64,000 nucleotides of DNA from Myotis daubentonii. Its lineage: Eukaryota > Chordata > Mammalia > Chiroptera > Vespertilionidae. The stretch spans positions 60,958,787-61,022,786 of the forward strand of contig NC_081842.1 in the NCBI RefSeq assembly GCF_963259705.1, given 5' to 3'. The translations under genes and the position numbers were made by a program. Shown one piece after another: positions 36,522-47,742 of this stretch; within the stretch, counting starts at the first letter, position 1, and every line of letters begins with the position of its first letter. The notes beneath the pieces are model-generated. The model did no database searches. It was not told the DNA's origin and saw nothing but the letters and a program-made list of their open reading frames with translations.

Positions 36522-36553
36522 CATCATTCCATTCTCAAGTTTACCAGCTATCC

Positions 36554-36557
<4 letters not shown>

Positions 36558-36606
<49 letters not shown>

Positions 36607-36665
36607 ACACACACACACAGAGAGACACACACACAGACACACACACAGAGACACACACACACACA
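36558..36665. repeat. (CA)n-rich microsatellite
   Basis: About 22 CA units followed by interrupted (CA)n with 'gaga' and 'gaca' variants. Compound repeat. Open frames through it (Thr-His runs) are artefacts. Confidence 0.96.
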
Positions 36666-39190
36666 TTCTAGTTGCAACCATACTTCATATCTGGTGGGAT
36701 TCTATATGTACATCTTTCCTTTTAAAAAAAAACCCTGTGATTCATATATCAGATGCCATGGACATTGCTCTATACTCCAAGCATTGTTTTCCGAGGCATC
36801 TATTTTTATACAATTATTAAACACCAATCACTATAACACATAAAGGGAGTAAATAAACTAATGACAAAAAGAAGGTCCATGAAAATTTTATTTGAAAAAG
36901 GATGTCAGGTTATAAACTATTCTTATTTTATGAGACTTCTCTTACCTGCTCAGAGCATACTTTCATGCATTTTAAAAAATATTATTCCAAGAGCATAATG
37001 AAATGCCATATACCTGTGGCTGCTCAATGAATATATTTGATCAGTGTGGTAAAATTGAGCCAGGAAAGCTAATTATAGTTCTTTTTGCCTCCAATTAAAA
37101 ATCTATAAAATGAAGTAATATTACCTGTCTAGTCTACCTTACAGGTTTCAGTATGTGTTCAATACTATAATGTTCATTATAAAGTATTAAGCATTATAGG
37201 AAAAGTAAAACCCTGGAGTTTCCTCTTTGGTTTAGGTTCTAAAAACAGCATTTTAGGTGCCAATCACACACATTCAAAATTACCCTATAAAGGACCTAAA
37301 ATATCAATAAATTCAGTTCAGCTAGTTTTTCTCCCAGTATTGGAGCATACCACTGTTTCTTTGGTTGAACACCAGATGAAGAATTGTATTTAACCTGCAT
37401 TAATGGGTCATGTTATAAAAAACAAACAAACATGCCCTGTATTTCAAAACAACCATCAGAGTACCCTCAGTTTTGTGAAATGCTCGCACAAATAAGAGTG
37501 TGGAAATGGGAACCACTGAAGTAAGGGAACAGCAGATTCAATTCTTACATCTTATCCTTTATGAACTAAAAGCCACAATTATCAATTTATTAAAAATGGC
37601 TTTATAACCCACATTTCAATGCCTCCTGCCTTTGCCTACTGATGCAGGACCTCCAGCTCCTTGCAGGGTTCCATAATTTCTAAGATTCTTTAGACAGGGT
37701 TTTACATGGGCTCAAAACCAAGTCTTATGTGCAGCCACACGGATGTCAGCTGTTGAGGTGTCTTGTCTTTGAACACTTCTGGTACTCATTGTTGATCCAG
37801 CCCCAGTAAGCCAGGTCACCTCCACCTTCTACTGGAAGTTTTCATGATCTCCATCATGGCCCTCAAGGAATCAAAATGCTTCTGTGTTTTCTGGAGTCTC
37901 AATTATTGCAAAATTATGTTGTATTTCCTGCAGAAGTAGAAACAAGCCCCAATCACTCACCTTTGGATTATAATTTGTGATGTAATAAAAATTTTAGGGC
38001 ACTCCTATTTCTGCTTATACTGCTTTCCAAGAGGAGTCTATGAGGCCACATTAGAGTATGAATCTTTAAAACAGGTAAGGCAATGTCCTCTCAATGATAT
38101 CCAAAAGGTTAATAGCCGTTATGGCACGGGCACTGACCAATTGGAACACTGGTTGATGCATTGTAGCAGTGCAAACTGACTGAAAAATGGCCTGGCCAAC
38201 CCCCCTTCTCAATGGTAGCCACACTTCTTGGCAGTCTTTCTGCCCAAACCCTTTTGTAAATCACCTCTTAACAGTCCAAACCCACTAATTTGCCAGATAT
38301 GCCAAGACATGGTTGAACCCCAGTGGTGGACAGAGTCCACCCCAAGTTGTGATTGTGTTATATTTGAATGCAGCTAATTTGAAAAATTTGATACCCAAAT
38401 AATATTGTAGAAATAATGGAAAGATTTTAAATGTAAGAAAAAATATTCCAAAAACCAACAAATGAATAAAACAACTGTTTGTATTTTTTGGACATTTCCT
38501 CTGAGTCCTTACCCATATGCAAATATTTTATAAAGTTGTCATTGTAATGATTTTAATTAGGTTTTTGCTCTAGGTTTTTGCTCTTTCAGTTGCAATTATA
38601 TTGTTCACTTTGCCAACATTTACTGAGTTCCTACTATGTGCGCTGCATCAACTGAGATCAAGAGAAACACTTTATATCTCCATGTAATTCCATGTAAGCA
38701 GGAAGAAAATTAGAGATAAAGGCAAACTTTGTGTATGTCCTCTTTTGGCAACACCTGTTGATATATGTAGTTTTTTTCACTCAGTGATTTCTCTGGTGCT
38801 TAGATGTACTTCACCTTAACTCCTCTCATGCTAGATTAAAAGCTTAGCCTCCTTAGAATAGTTCACTTAGGGTTCCAGTTGACTTGGCTCTGTAGATTTG
38901 TTTTTAATTCCAGAAGGGTCCATAATCCTTTGACCTTGAAAATAGTTTACAATGCAGTTGAATAGGCCATAGTTAGGTTTTAAAACAAATATAGTAGTTT
39001 TTGCAATTTGCTATAAGCAAATGGGTTTCCCACCCCTATCTGACACAGGTCTGGGAACATAGTAGATACACAATAAACATATCCTAGTGCAATCAGGATT
39101 ATGTCTTCTCATGGATTTTCCAAAACAGACCAATAAAACTTATGAAATTTATAGAACTATGGCTAAAGCATTTAATAATGAAGAAACAGA
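36666..39190. other. No gene seen; possible old retroviral internal sequence
   Basis: 37,300-38,400 reads on the minus strand like long-decayed retroelement coding sequence, but no motif is firm enough to name. A MIR-like edge occurs at 38615-38645 ('tttactgagttcctactatg'). Confidence 0.3.
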
Positions 39191-39203
39191 ATAATTGGAT
39201 CAC

Positions 39204-39396
39204 TTTTTGTTGTTGTTGTTAATCCTCACACGAGGATATTTCTCCATTGATTTTTAGAGAGAGGGTACGGAAGGGGGAGAAACAGAGAGGGAAACATGGA
39301 TACCTGCAACTAAGTGCATGCCCTTGATCAGAATCCAACCTGGATCCTTCAGCCAGCAAGCCAAAGCTTTATCCACTGAGCCAAACTGGCAAGGGC
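39204..39396 (-). repeat. Ves SINE
   Basis: Minus copy with a (TTG)n tail complement and '...gagccaaactggcaagggc' head. Flanked by 'taattggatcac' (39192-39203) and 'taattgcatcac' (39397-39408), a 12-bp duplication with one difference. It lacks part of the middle compared with other copies. Confidence 0.9.
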
Positions 39397-39847
39397 TAAT
39401 TGCATCACGTTCGATAATAAGATCAACCAAAGGACTTGTATGCATGCATATAAGCCTAACCATGGACACAGACAACACGGGGGTGAGGGCATGAGTGAGG
39501 GGATGGGGGCGGGGGGCATTGGAGGGATAAGGACACATATGTGATACCTTATTCAATAAAGAAATTAAAAATAAATAAATAAAATAAGGGTAATGATAAA
39601 AAAAAGACTAAATGTGAAAACTGTATTCAAATAGTGAAGAAATGGCTAGAGAAAGTAGAAGTGTATATACAGACAGGAGGATGTGTTCGACTGTCTCAGA
39701 CATGCTGATTCCAAGAAAAAGAAAATCTGTATTTTCCAGAGACTCTTGAATGCTCCTAAAATAGTAACAGTTATTTAGAGAAATGATGGTTTTCCTAAAT
39801 TATTATTTTTATCTTCAAGTATGGACATTACTAATGGATATGCAATA
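39397..39847. other. No gene seen; possible L1 3' scrap
   Basis: 39420-39590 ends '...ttattcaataaagaaattaa' with an A-rich tail and may be a short L1 3' fragment on the + strand. The rest is unassigned. Confidence 0.35.
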
Positions 39848-40405
39848 TCTACACTAATAAAAGAGAAACATGGTAATTGGCGTACTACCGCTACCCTTCC
39901 CATTGGCTAATCAGCAAGATATGCAAATTAACTGACAGCCAAGATGGCGGCCGGCAGCCAGGCAGCTTGAAACTAACATGAGGCTTGCTTGCTTCAGTGA
40001 CGGAGGACTCCAACGTTCCCCACCTGCAGCTGCAGGCCTCTGAGCTGGCAGTTTGAAACATAGTAACAAAAATAGAAGCTAAACAAAATGCCAGAAACCA
40101 GCTTTCAGCTAGCTGGGATCTCAGAGCTGGAGTTGATACAGAGTTTCGATTGTAGAACACAAACAAACCAGATACCTGCTTTCAGGAGTGGAGGCCTAAG
40201 AGCTGGAATCTCAGAGCTAAAGCTGGCTCAGAATAAAAGAAGAAAAAAAGAAAAAAAGGAGCAGTTGGGAGCTTCAGTCCCAGCCTGAAAACAGCCCTCA
40301 GCCCCTCATCCAGGCTGGCCAGGCACCCCAGTGGGGACCCCCACCCTGATCCAGGACACCCTTCAGGGCAAACCAGCCGGCCCCCACCCGTGCACCAGGC
40401 CTCTA
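39848..40405 (+). mobile_element. Helitron 1 of a head-to-tail array
   Basis: 5' end A|TC then 'tacactaataaaag'. 3' end 'gtgcaccaggcctcta' where the final G of CTAG is lost, directly abutting the next element. Carries 'agccaagatggcggccggca' near its 5' end, a YY1-type promoter word in a GC-rich context, suggesting captured promoter DNA. The terminal hairpin is degraded. Confidence 0.8.
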
Positions 40406-41606
40406 TCCTATATAGTAAAAGGGTAATAGGCCTCCCAGGACCGGGATCAGGGGAGCCGCGAGGCCTCCCGGCACCAGGATCAGCGTGACAGGGGGCAGCG
40501 CCCAAACCCCCTGATCACCCTGCAGCTCTGTGTGTGACAGAGGGGGGAGCCACAACCTCCCTATCCGCCCTGCTCTGTTCCTGACAGGGGAAGGCGCCCC
40601 AACCCCCTGATCAGCCCTGCTCTGTGCCTGATAGGGGGGAGTTCCCCAACCCCCTGATCGCCCTGCGGCTCTGTGTGTGACAGGGTGCGGTGCCCCAACC
40701 CCCCCACCCCACGGGCCCTGCTCTGTGTGTAATGGGGTAGAGCCATAACCTCCCCATCAGCCCTGCCCTGAGTGTGACAGTGGCAGCGCCCCAACCCCCT
40801 GATCGGCCCTGCTCTGTGGGTGATAGAGGGCAGCGCCCCAACACCCCCACCCCCCAACGGGCCCTGCTCTGTGTGTGATGGGGTAGAGCCACAACCTCCC
40901 CATCAGCCCTGCCCTGAGTGTGACAGTGGCAGCGCCCCAACCCCCTGATCGGCCCTGCTCTGTGGGTGATAGAGGGCAGTGCCCCAACACCCCCACCCCA
41001 TGGGCCCTGCTCTGTGTGTGATGGGGTAGAGCCATAACCTCCCCATCGGCCCTTCCCTGAGTGTGACAGTGGTGGCACCCCAACCCGCTGATCGGCCCTG
41101 CTCTGTGTGTGACAGGGGGCGGTGCCCCAACTCCCCTATCGGCCCTACTCTGTGAGTGACGGGGGAGCTCCTCAACCCCCTGATCGTCCCTGCTCTGTGC
41201 GTGACAGGGGGCAGCGCCCCAACCCCCTGATTGACCCTGCTCTGTGCGTGACAGGGGGTGGCGCCGCAACCTCCCCATCGACCCTGCCTTGAGTGTGACA
41301 GGGGACGGTGCCCCAACCCCCCAATCGGCCTTACCCTGAGCGTGACTGAGGGTGTCATCGCAACCTCCCGATCCGCCCTGCTCTGTGCATGACAGGGGGT
41401 GGCGCCCCAACTCCCCAATCGGCCCTGCTCTGAGCCCGACCAGAGGCTGCACCTAGGGATTGGGCCTGCCCTCTGCCACCCGGGAGCAGGCCTAAGCCAG
41501 CAGGTCGTTATGTCCCGAGGTGTCCCAGACTGCGAGAGGGCACAGGCTGGGCTGAGGGATCTCCCCCCCTGCCCCGTGCACAAATTTTTGTGCACCGGGC
41601 CTCTAG
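40406..41606 (+). mobile_element. Helitron 2 of a head-to-tail array
   Basis: Starts TC then 'ctatatagtaaaaggg' immediately after Helitron 1. Ends with the palindrome 'gtgcacaaatttttgtgcac' and 'cgggcctCTAG', abutting Helitron 3. Nearly all of its interior is a GC-rich tandem repeat. Long stop-free minus-strand frames across it are a by-product of the repeat and not genes. Confidence 0.88.
40430..41450. repeat. ~47-bp minisatellite with ~144-bp higher-order period
   Basis: Unit pattern: 'ggccctgctctgtg', 'tgacaggggg', 'cagcgccccaaccccctgat'. Around 20 units. Markers 'atggggtagagcc' recur at about 40731, 40877 and 41020 (steps 146 and 143), showing that blocks of three units were duplicated together. 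Confidence 0.9.
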
Positions 41607-42302
41607 TCTATATATATAAAAGCCTAAGTGACCGAATGACCGAACAATCAGTTGCTATGACGCGCACTGACCACCAGGAGGTAGATGCTCAATGCAGGAG
41701 CTGCCCCCTGGTGGTCAGTGCACTCCATAGCGGGAGCTCCGCTCAGCTGACCAACCCAACCGGGTGGCCCACCAGCCTGGCAGCGGCAGCCACTCACCCC
41801 CTCAGTAGTCCTGCAGGTCCAATCTCCAGAGAACAGACCAGCGTCACCTGCACGATCCCGACAGTGCCGCTGGCCTCTTCGAAGTCGGCCTCAGGCACTG
41901 CAGCTGCTTGCCCTCCCTAGATGCTCCACAAGGAAGAAATGATATAAAAGTGGTCGCCAGGTGGCTCCTGACAACCAGTGCGAACATCAGCAGGATGGAT
42001 CCGGGTCTCAGGCTGCAAGAGCTTCCCACCACCTGCCCAGAGGGTCGATCAGGTCCCGAGATAGCCCCACCTTTGGGACAGGCGCCAGACTCAGGGCTCA
42101 TGGCTGGCGAGTGCTGCTAGGACGTCTCAAGCCTCTCCTAATCAGGACTGACTGGGTGTGAGCCTGCGGCAGGCGCAGTGGGGCCAGGATGAGTGGGAGG
42201 GGCAGGCAGGAGTGGCAGGGGGCATTGGACTGCCAGTTTCGGCCCTATCCCTGCAGGCCATGCTGACCCACCAGTGCACAAATCTGTGCACAGGGCCTCT
42301 AG
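41607..42302 (+). mobile_element. Helitron 3 of a head-to-tail array
   Basis: Starts TC then 'tatatatataaaagcc'. Ends 'gtgcacaaatctgtgcac' (hairpin) plus 'agggcctCTAG', followed by T. Near its start are inverted arms 41653-41684 and 41701-41732, each with a CTCF-like word. Shares this arm with the intronic Helitron at 60766-61028. Non-autonomous. Confidence 0.9.
41701..41714 (-). promoter_or_regulatory. CTCF-like motif in Helitron 3
   Basis: The minus strand reads CCACCAGGGGGCAG, a full match to the CCASYAGRKGGCRS core consensus. A weaker copy, CCACCAGGAGGTAG, lies on the + strand at 41671-41684. Binding is inferred only from the motif. Confidence 0.5.
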
Positions 42303-43238
42303 TAAATTATAAAATTAATGAACAGATGTGGTGAAATATTAATGGGCTTATGAAACTGAGCTATAAACACTCTCCCGCAAGAATCCTTCCTGGTCTGATA
42401 TCTGGCACTTCCTACAACTGTCTGGTCTAGATACTACACAAGAACACACATTCCTCAGGGTTTTGTGTCTTCTCTCCCATCGCCTTTCAGAATTCCACGC
42501 AGAGGGCACAGAAATGAAGTCAGAGCAATCATGCATCTTGATGGCCACAAGCCAAATGAAACTGGCCTGCCTGCGGGAGACAGGCCCTCTCTGCATTCTG
42601 TAATTCCTTCTTGGATAATCCACGGGAGATCTGAAATTTTTTTCACGTTTTTTCTCCTCCAAGTCAAGATATTCAAGAGTCAAGAAACAGAAATCTAGTT
42701 TTCTTATATGTTCACATTCGCCATCAACATGGTACGGATTAAAGACCTAAAGACTTTTGTTCTATTCTGAGAGATACGTATGAGTCTTACTTCCATATGA
42801 AGAAAATACACTATTTCTGATTAAAGTATGACTATTTCTGATTTGCTGCTGGCTAATGAGGTCCTAAAGTATCTGTTACAATTGAGAATTTCTTAAGCCC
42901 AGATTAATTACATTTTAATGCACATAAAACAAGACACAATCTGTTGTTACAAAGTATGCTTAAGTCAAAGTATATTGACTATGGTTTTCAACATATACTT
43001 ATCATTTTCAATTCATGTGAATTCATGTATTCAATTCAATGTGAACACATTTACATGCATCTAAAAAAGCTTTTGTCAAAAATGCAAATAGAAACAGTAA
43101 AAGAAATGAAATTGAAACAGCTTGAAATAATGTAATCAGTAGTAATACTATATTAACCTCATCTTTATACCCTCTTAGAAGCAAAAAATATGATAAGCAT
43201 AAAAAACAGGATTTATCAAGGGTTTGTTTTCCTTTTAT
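42303..43238. other. No gene seen
   Basis: AT-rich unassigned sequence. Frames up to about 110 codons on the minus strand near 42348-42683 have no recognisable domain. Confidence 0.4.
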
Positions 43239-43239
43239 C

Positions 43240-43405
43240 TTAGAGGCCTGATGCACGAAATTCGTGCAAGGGAAGGCCCTCACAGCTCCGGCTGCTGCCT
43301 CGGCCCTCGCAGCCCCAGCTTCATTTGGAAAGTCTTCTGGACCTTCCAAAACCAGTCATTCTGCTGTTCGGTCTAATTAGCATATTAGCTCTTTATTATA
43401 TAGGA
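43240..43405 (-). mobile_element. Short Helitron remnant
   Basis: Left end TTAG (mutated CTAG) then 'aggcctgatgcacgaaattc' with the palindrome 'gcacgaaattcgtgc'. Right end 'gcatattagctctttattat' then 'atagga|t'. At 166 bp this is a minimal, internally deleted copy that keeps both termini. Confidence 0.85.
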
Positions 43406-43639
43406 TAGTGTGCTCCTTTAGAGTAATTAACTTATCTGTCAAAGGCTTGATACGAAGCTTGTAATACAAAGTTCATTTTATAGTGGCAATGTTTCTAACA
43501 CTGTCCCTCTTCTTTTTGGGTAGTCATCCATTACTTTCCCATTTGGGCACACCTTACTGGTTATAAAAAGCATGACCAAGTATTCTGAGTCTTGTTACCC
43601 TGGACACATTTTCAGCAATAGGAAAAAATACACAGCAAA

Positions 43640-44150
43640 TGTTACCTCAGAGGCTTTTCTGGGGGTTCGGAATAAGTCACCCCAAACTGCTTCTGCACTT
43701 TTGAACTAAAGGCAATTTTAGCTTCAGGCTCAAAAGAAACTTCTGCCCTTCCTTGTAACTGCCTAGAAGGACTTGAATTAAGGGTCTTGTCCATGAGAAG
43801 AGATGATCAGTGATAACCTTTTGACCTACCTATAGAGCAGGGCAATATTTTATTTACTAAATATCTGTTCTTTTCATGCTGCAATGAACCTCTGAAGCCC
43901 TCAATGTGCATTACCTCATCCCTAGCTCAGAATCTCGTATATAACTAGACTCCCTTTTCTGTATTTGAACCTCTCCTGCATGTGGCATCTCTGACTCTCA
44001 CCTATACTGGGGTCCCATACGTATATATGTATTAAATTTGGTTTACTGTTGCTAATCCGTCTTATGTCTATTTGATTATTAGACCAGCCAGAAAATCCTT
44101 GAGGGCAGAGGAAAGTTCGTTCCTCCTCCACACTTGCCTACAGTGACAAT
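43640..44150 (+). repeat. Degraded LTR-like repeat, copy B
   Basis: Inverted homologue of 2125-2765. The + strand includes 'cccatacgtatatatgtatt', an 'attaaatttggttt' poly(A)-like area and 'gagggcagaggaaagttcgt'. Probably the same old LTR family as copy A. Confidence 0.5.
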
Positions 44151-45010
44151 GCCTCACATCTACTAAAATACCTCCCATAATTCTCCTTTGTCTGTAAAAC
44201 CCAGATTTCTTGGTGAAACATTCAAAGCTCTGTCAACTCTGGCCTCACACTACTTTTTAAACCTTATATCCATTAGTCTCTTCTATCAGCTTTTGTTCCA
44301 GCCAAGCTGGTTTTCCTGAAGTTAGATGAACAGACTCACACTGTTCTTAATTGCTCTGACAGCTCCACCCACCTAAGAGTTTACGAAGAGTGGGGGGTTA
44401 GAAATGAAGTGGTGGAAGAAAATTTACCTCCTCTCTCCTTACTTCATCTCCAAATCCTACTACTTAAGATCCACTTTAGATTGAAGTGTTCTCTACTCAC
44501 CTGTTATAAATAGGACAGCATGAGCAATTCATTTGATCATATTAACAAACGATGTTCTGCCTCACAACTTGTTTATGGATTCAAAATGTGATTTTTAATA
44601 ATTATTCATTTAACTTTTCATGTGTTTATTTCCCCAAAAGATAAGCTCCCCAAGGGCACAAAGCCACTCATATTGTTCATGTACTTCTTTATATCAGATA
44701 GATGTTTTGCATATAGTATGTACTCAATAAATACTGGCTAGTTTTATTAATTTAACTAATATTACAAAAAATTATCACTAAAGTGTTAGTGTTGAAAAGC
44801 TTTGCTGAGAAATTTGTTTTTATTAAGAATTCCATGTAATCAGAGGCTTTCTGAGGAATATGTGAACCACGATACAAAAATGAATTATTTTGGGGGTCAA
44901 TTTTCTTTAAAATCAAGCAGGTTTATTGTAGAAATATTAACAACATTTAAAGTGAATATTTTCATATATAATTAAATATACCAACATGTTAACAAAATTA
45001 TTCTAATTTC
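44151..45010. other. No gene seen
   Basis: Unassigned AT-rich intergenic sequence. A short L2/MIR-like phrase 'agtatgtactcaataaatac' lies near 44717. Confidence 0.4.
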
Positions 45011-45030
45011 CGCCATCCTTTTCAATCTTT

Positions 45031-45274
45031 TTTTAAATCCTCACCTGAGGATATTTTTCCACTGATTTTCAGAGAGAGTGGAAGAGAGAGGGAAAGACAA
45101 ACAGAAATATTGTGAGAGAAACACATGGATTGGTTGCCTCCTGTACATGCCCTGACCAAGGTTTGGGCTGGGGAGGAGCTTGTAACCAAGGTACATGCCC
45201 TCGACTGGAAATGAATCTGGGACCCTGTGGTCTGCAGGCCGACGCTCTATCCACTGAGCCAAACCAGCTAGGGC
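45031..45274 (-). repeat. Ves SINE (inserted in the tail of a second Ves)
   Basis: Minus copy with 'aaatcctcacctgaggatat' and head 'gagccaaaccagctagggc'. Flanked by 'caatcttt' (45023-45030 and 45276-45283). It lies in the tail side of the next SINE. Confidence 0.92.
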
Positions 45275-45283
45275 ACAATCTTT

Positions 45284-45494
45284 AAAAAAAAAATGTTTTT
45301 ATTGATTTCAGAGAGGAAGGGAGAGTGGGAGAGAGAAACATCAATGATGAGAGTGAATCATTGATTGGCTGCCTCCTCCATGCCTCTTACTGGGGATTGA
45401 GACCAAAACCCGGGCATGTGCCCTGACTGGGAATCTAACATTGACCTCCTGGTTCATGGGTGATGCTCAACCAAGGAGCTACACAGTCTGGGCA
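45284..45494 (-). repeat. Ves SINE (outer, older)
   Basis: Minus copy from the A/T tail 'atgtttttattgatttcaga' to the degraded head 'gctacacagtctgggc'. Its own 12-bp duplication 'atccttttcaat' brackets both SINEs (45015-45026 and 45495-45506), which shows that it arrived before its neighbour. Confidence 0.9.
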
Positions 45495-45506
45495 ATCCTT
45501 TTCAAT

Positions 45507-46340
45507 TTGATTCAAATGTACATATATATATTTTACAGACTTGGAAATATAATAAACAATCTGAAGTTCTATATTATTAAATTAGTATTTCTGAGTTGCT
45601 ATTAGTCTTTGGCTACATAATATGAACTAATATAACATAATTTATTTAACTACACCTCTATTATCCAATACTGTTTTTCTTTACTTTCTCTAGGTCCAGA
45701 TCTTATATACTACATAATTTCAAACTACCCCCAGCAGTCAGAATACATTGTTACATACATTTTGCCATTGTATAACCTGTTCTCTTTGCCAGGAATGTTC
45801 TTTCCTTCATGCATCTGGGAAATTAATCTTTACTTAAAATAGTAGTCTATGAAATATTTTTATCTCATACCCTACTAGTAAAAAATTTTCAATATCCAGC
45901 TCCAACATACTCTGCATATTTATAAAACATCTAGTCTCGAACAGTATGATATGCATATGAGACATACACAAGAATAAAAATGAATAAGAGGTATAATATT
46001 AAAAAATAATTTTTAATTATCTAAGGCCCCAAACTTGTTTTTCTTGTCACCTCTCCCATTATTAACAGTCACAGATGCATAGTCACATTCTGGTGTTGTC
46101 TCTTTACATGTCTCCACTCTGAGAGTTCCTCTAAGATTGGAGCAAGGCAGTAGTTATTTCTGAATAGTTTTTATTCATCTTTGTGCTTCTGTATTCCTAT
46201 GTCCTGGCACACTGTCCAACAAAGAGATCAAGAGATGCATAAATGCTCACTAAGTGGATTTGAGGTGTGTTTTTTTATTTTATTACATCTTTTGAATGAT
46301 TTTTGAAGGATAAATTCCAATTGCTAGGGCACAAGAGTTA
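45507..46340. other. No gene seen
   Basis: AT-rich sequence with no recognised element. Confidence 0.4.
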
Positions 46341-46342
46341 AG

Positions 46343-46505
46343 CTACAGGTTTGACCACCACATTCTAGCTGTGTAAATTTGAGTAACTTCCTTCTCTTGT
46401 CTCTCAGGTTATTCATCAGTAAAACAGAGAAAAATTTTATCTACTATATAGGGGGGTTATATGCCCCAAACACCTACCACAGTACCTGTGTAACTTTTAT
46501 TATTG
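46343..46505 (+). repeat. MIR relic
   Basis: 'cattctagctgtgtaaattt', 'gagtaacttccttctcttgt' and 'tcatcagtaaaacagagaaa' follow the MIR core in sense orientation. Confidence 0.7.
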
Positions 46506-46934
46506 ATCAACACATACAATCTTTAAAATTGCTCTTGCTACCACTGCCAAATTAAAAACAAAGCTCCTGCTGATGATTTCTGGTGTAGTCAATGGGTCAC
46601 TTCATCGCCTTTACTTTGACATAATTTGACCCTTTATATGATATACTACTGCGTGTCAGTAACAGTCAACTTCTTTTTGGCATCAAAGCTTACCTAGGGA
46701 GGAGGAAATTTCTGCTGCTGCTTCAGAGCTTTTAAAGATGCCCTGTTTTTCGATTCTCCCTTCTACTCAGCCCTGAAATTGCCTCCTTGAATTTTTCTAA
46801 AAGTGCCTGTTTAGCTTCAAGTTATTGACAAAGGGTGCCTCTGTAAGTTTCAGTTGTTAACTCATAATCAAATTGAGCAATTTTACCATGCTACTTTTCT
46901 TTTGGTTTTTCTGAGGTCTTACTTTAAGTGTTGC

Positions 46935-47100
46935 TTTTTTAAAATTGATTTTAGAGAGGGAGGGAGGAGGACGAAAAGAGGGAGGGAGGAAAGAGGGAGG
47001 GAGGGAGGGAGAGAGAAGAGATACACGAATCTGTTGCTTCCCATACAAACTCTGACCAGGGATCCAACCTGCAATCTAGGTATGCACCGTCCCTTACCAA
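46935..47100 (-). repeat. Ves SINE, degraded
   Basis: Tail side 'taaaattgattttagagagg', then an expanded GGGA/GAGG tract and 'gaccagggatccaacctgca'. The head is not recognisable, so the right edge is approximate. Confidence 0.65.
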
Positions 47101-47508
47101 CAAAAAGGTTAGGTCCCACTTTATTGTGATGGTTGGGAACCCCCAATATTTCTGAGGTATGCCTGTCCTCATTATAACTACGTAAGCTAGATCCCGGTTC
47201 ATTTTAATTTATAACTGTTATCTTGTGGACACCCTCTCCTACTTTTCCCTACTATATATACTACTTACCTATTCTGTACCACTCAGCTTTCCTACATTTA
47301 TCTTTTTCTAATCCTTTGGCTTATTATTACTGTGGCTCTGAATCACTGATCTTTGCAAGGCACCATCTGATAAATCCTGAAGGAAACCAAACTAGGGGAT
47401 ATGTTCACATCCAGGAACACAGTTCAAGACATAAGGCTTAGACTTCAAGATAAAGTAAGGTACACCAGGAGAGGTGGGAGCTGTGTTCGTGAGAAGTATG
47501 GAGTAGAG

Positions 47509-47742
47509 CAGTGATGGAGAACCTATGACACGCGTGTCAGAGGTGACACGTGAACTCATTTTTTGGTTGATTTTTCTTTGTTAAATGGCATTTAAATATA
47601 TAAAATAAATATCAAAAATATAAATCTTTGTTTTACTATGGTTGCAAAGATCAAAAAATTTCTATATGTGACACGGCACCAGAGTTAAGTTAGGGTTTTT
47701 CAAAATGCTGACACGCCGAGCTCAAAAGGTTCGCCATCACTG
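47509..47742. mobile_element. Non-autonomous hAT element with perfect TSD
   Basis: 234 bp. Ends 'cagtgatggagaacctatga' and the reverse complement of 'ggttcgccatcactg', forming terminal inverted repeats. An AT-rich interior is flanked by 'gacacgcgtgtca'-like words. Exact 8-bp target duplication GAGTAGAG (47501-47508 and 47743-47750). Confidence 0.93.

Noticed and set aside
36296..36820. 174-codon frame with Thr-His repeats
   Set aside because: It is the translation of the (CA)n microsatellite plus the 5S pseudogene in an arbitrary frame.
40757..41595. Long minus-strand open frames of about 230 codons
   Set aside because: They run through the GC-rich minisatellite of Helitron 2; period and composition keep stops out. 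The peptide is purely repetitive with no domain.
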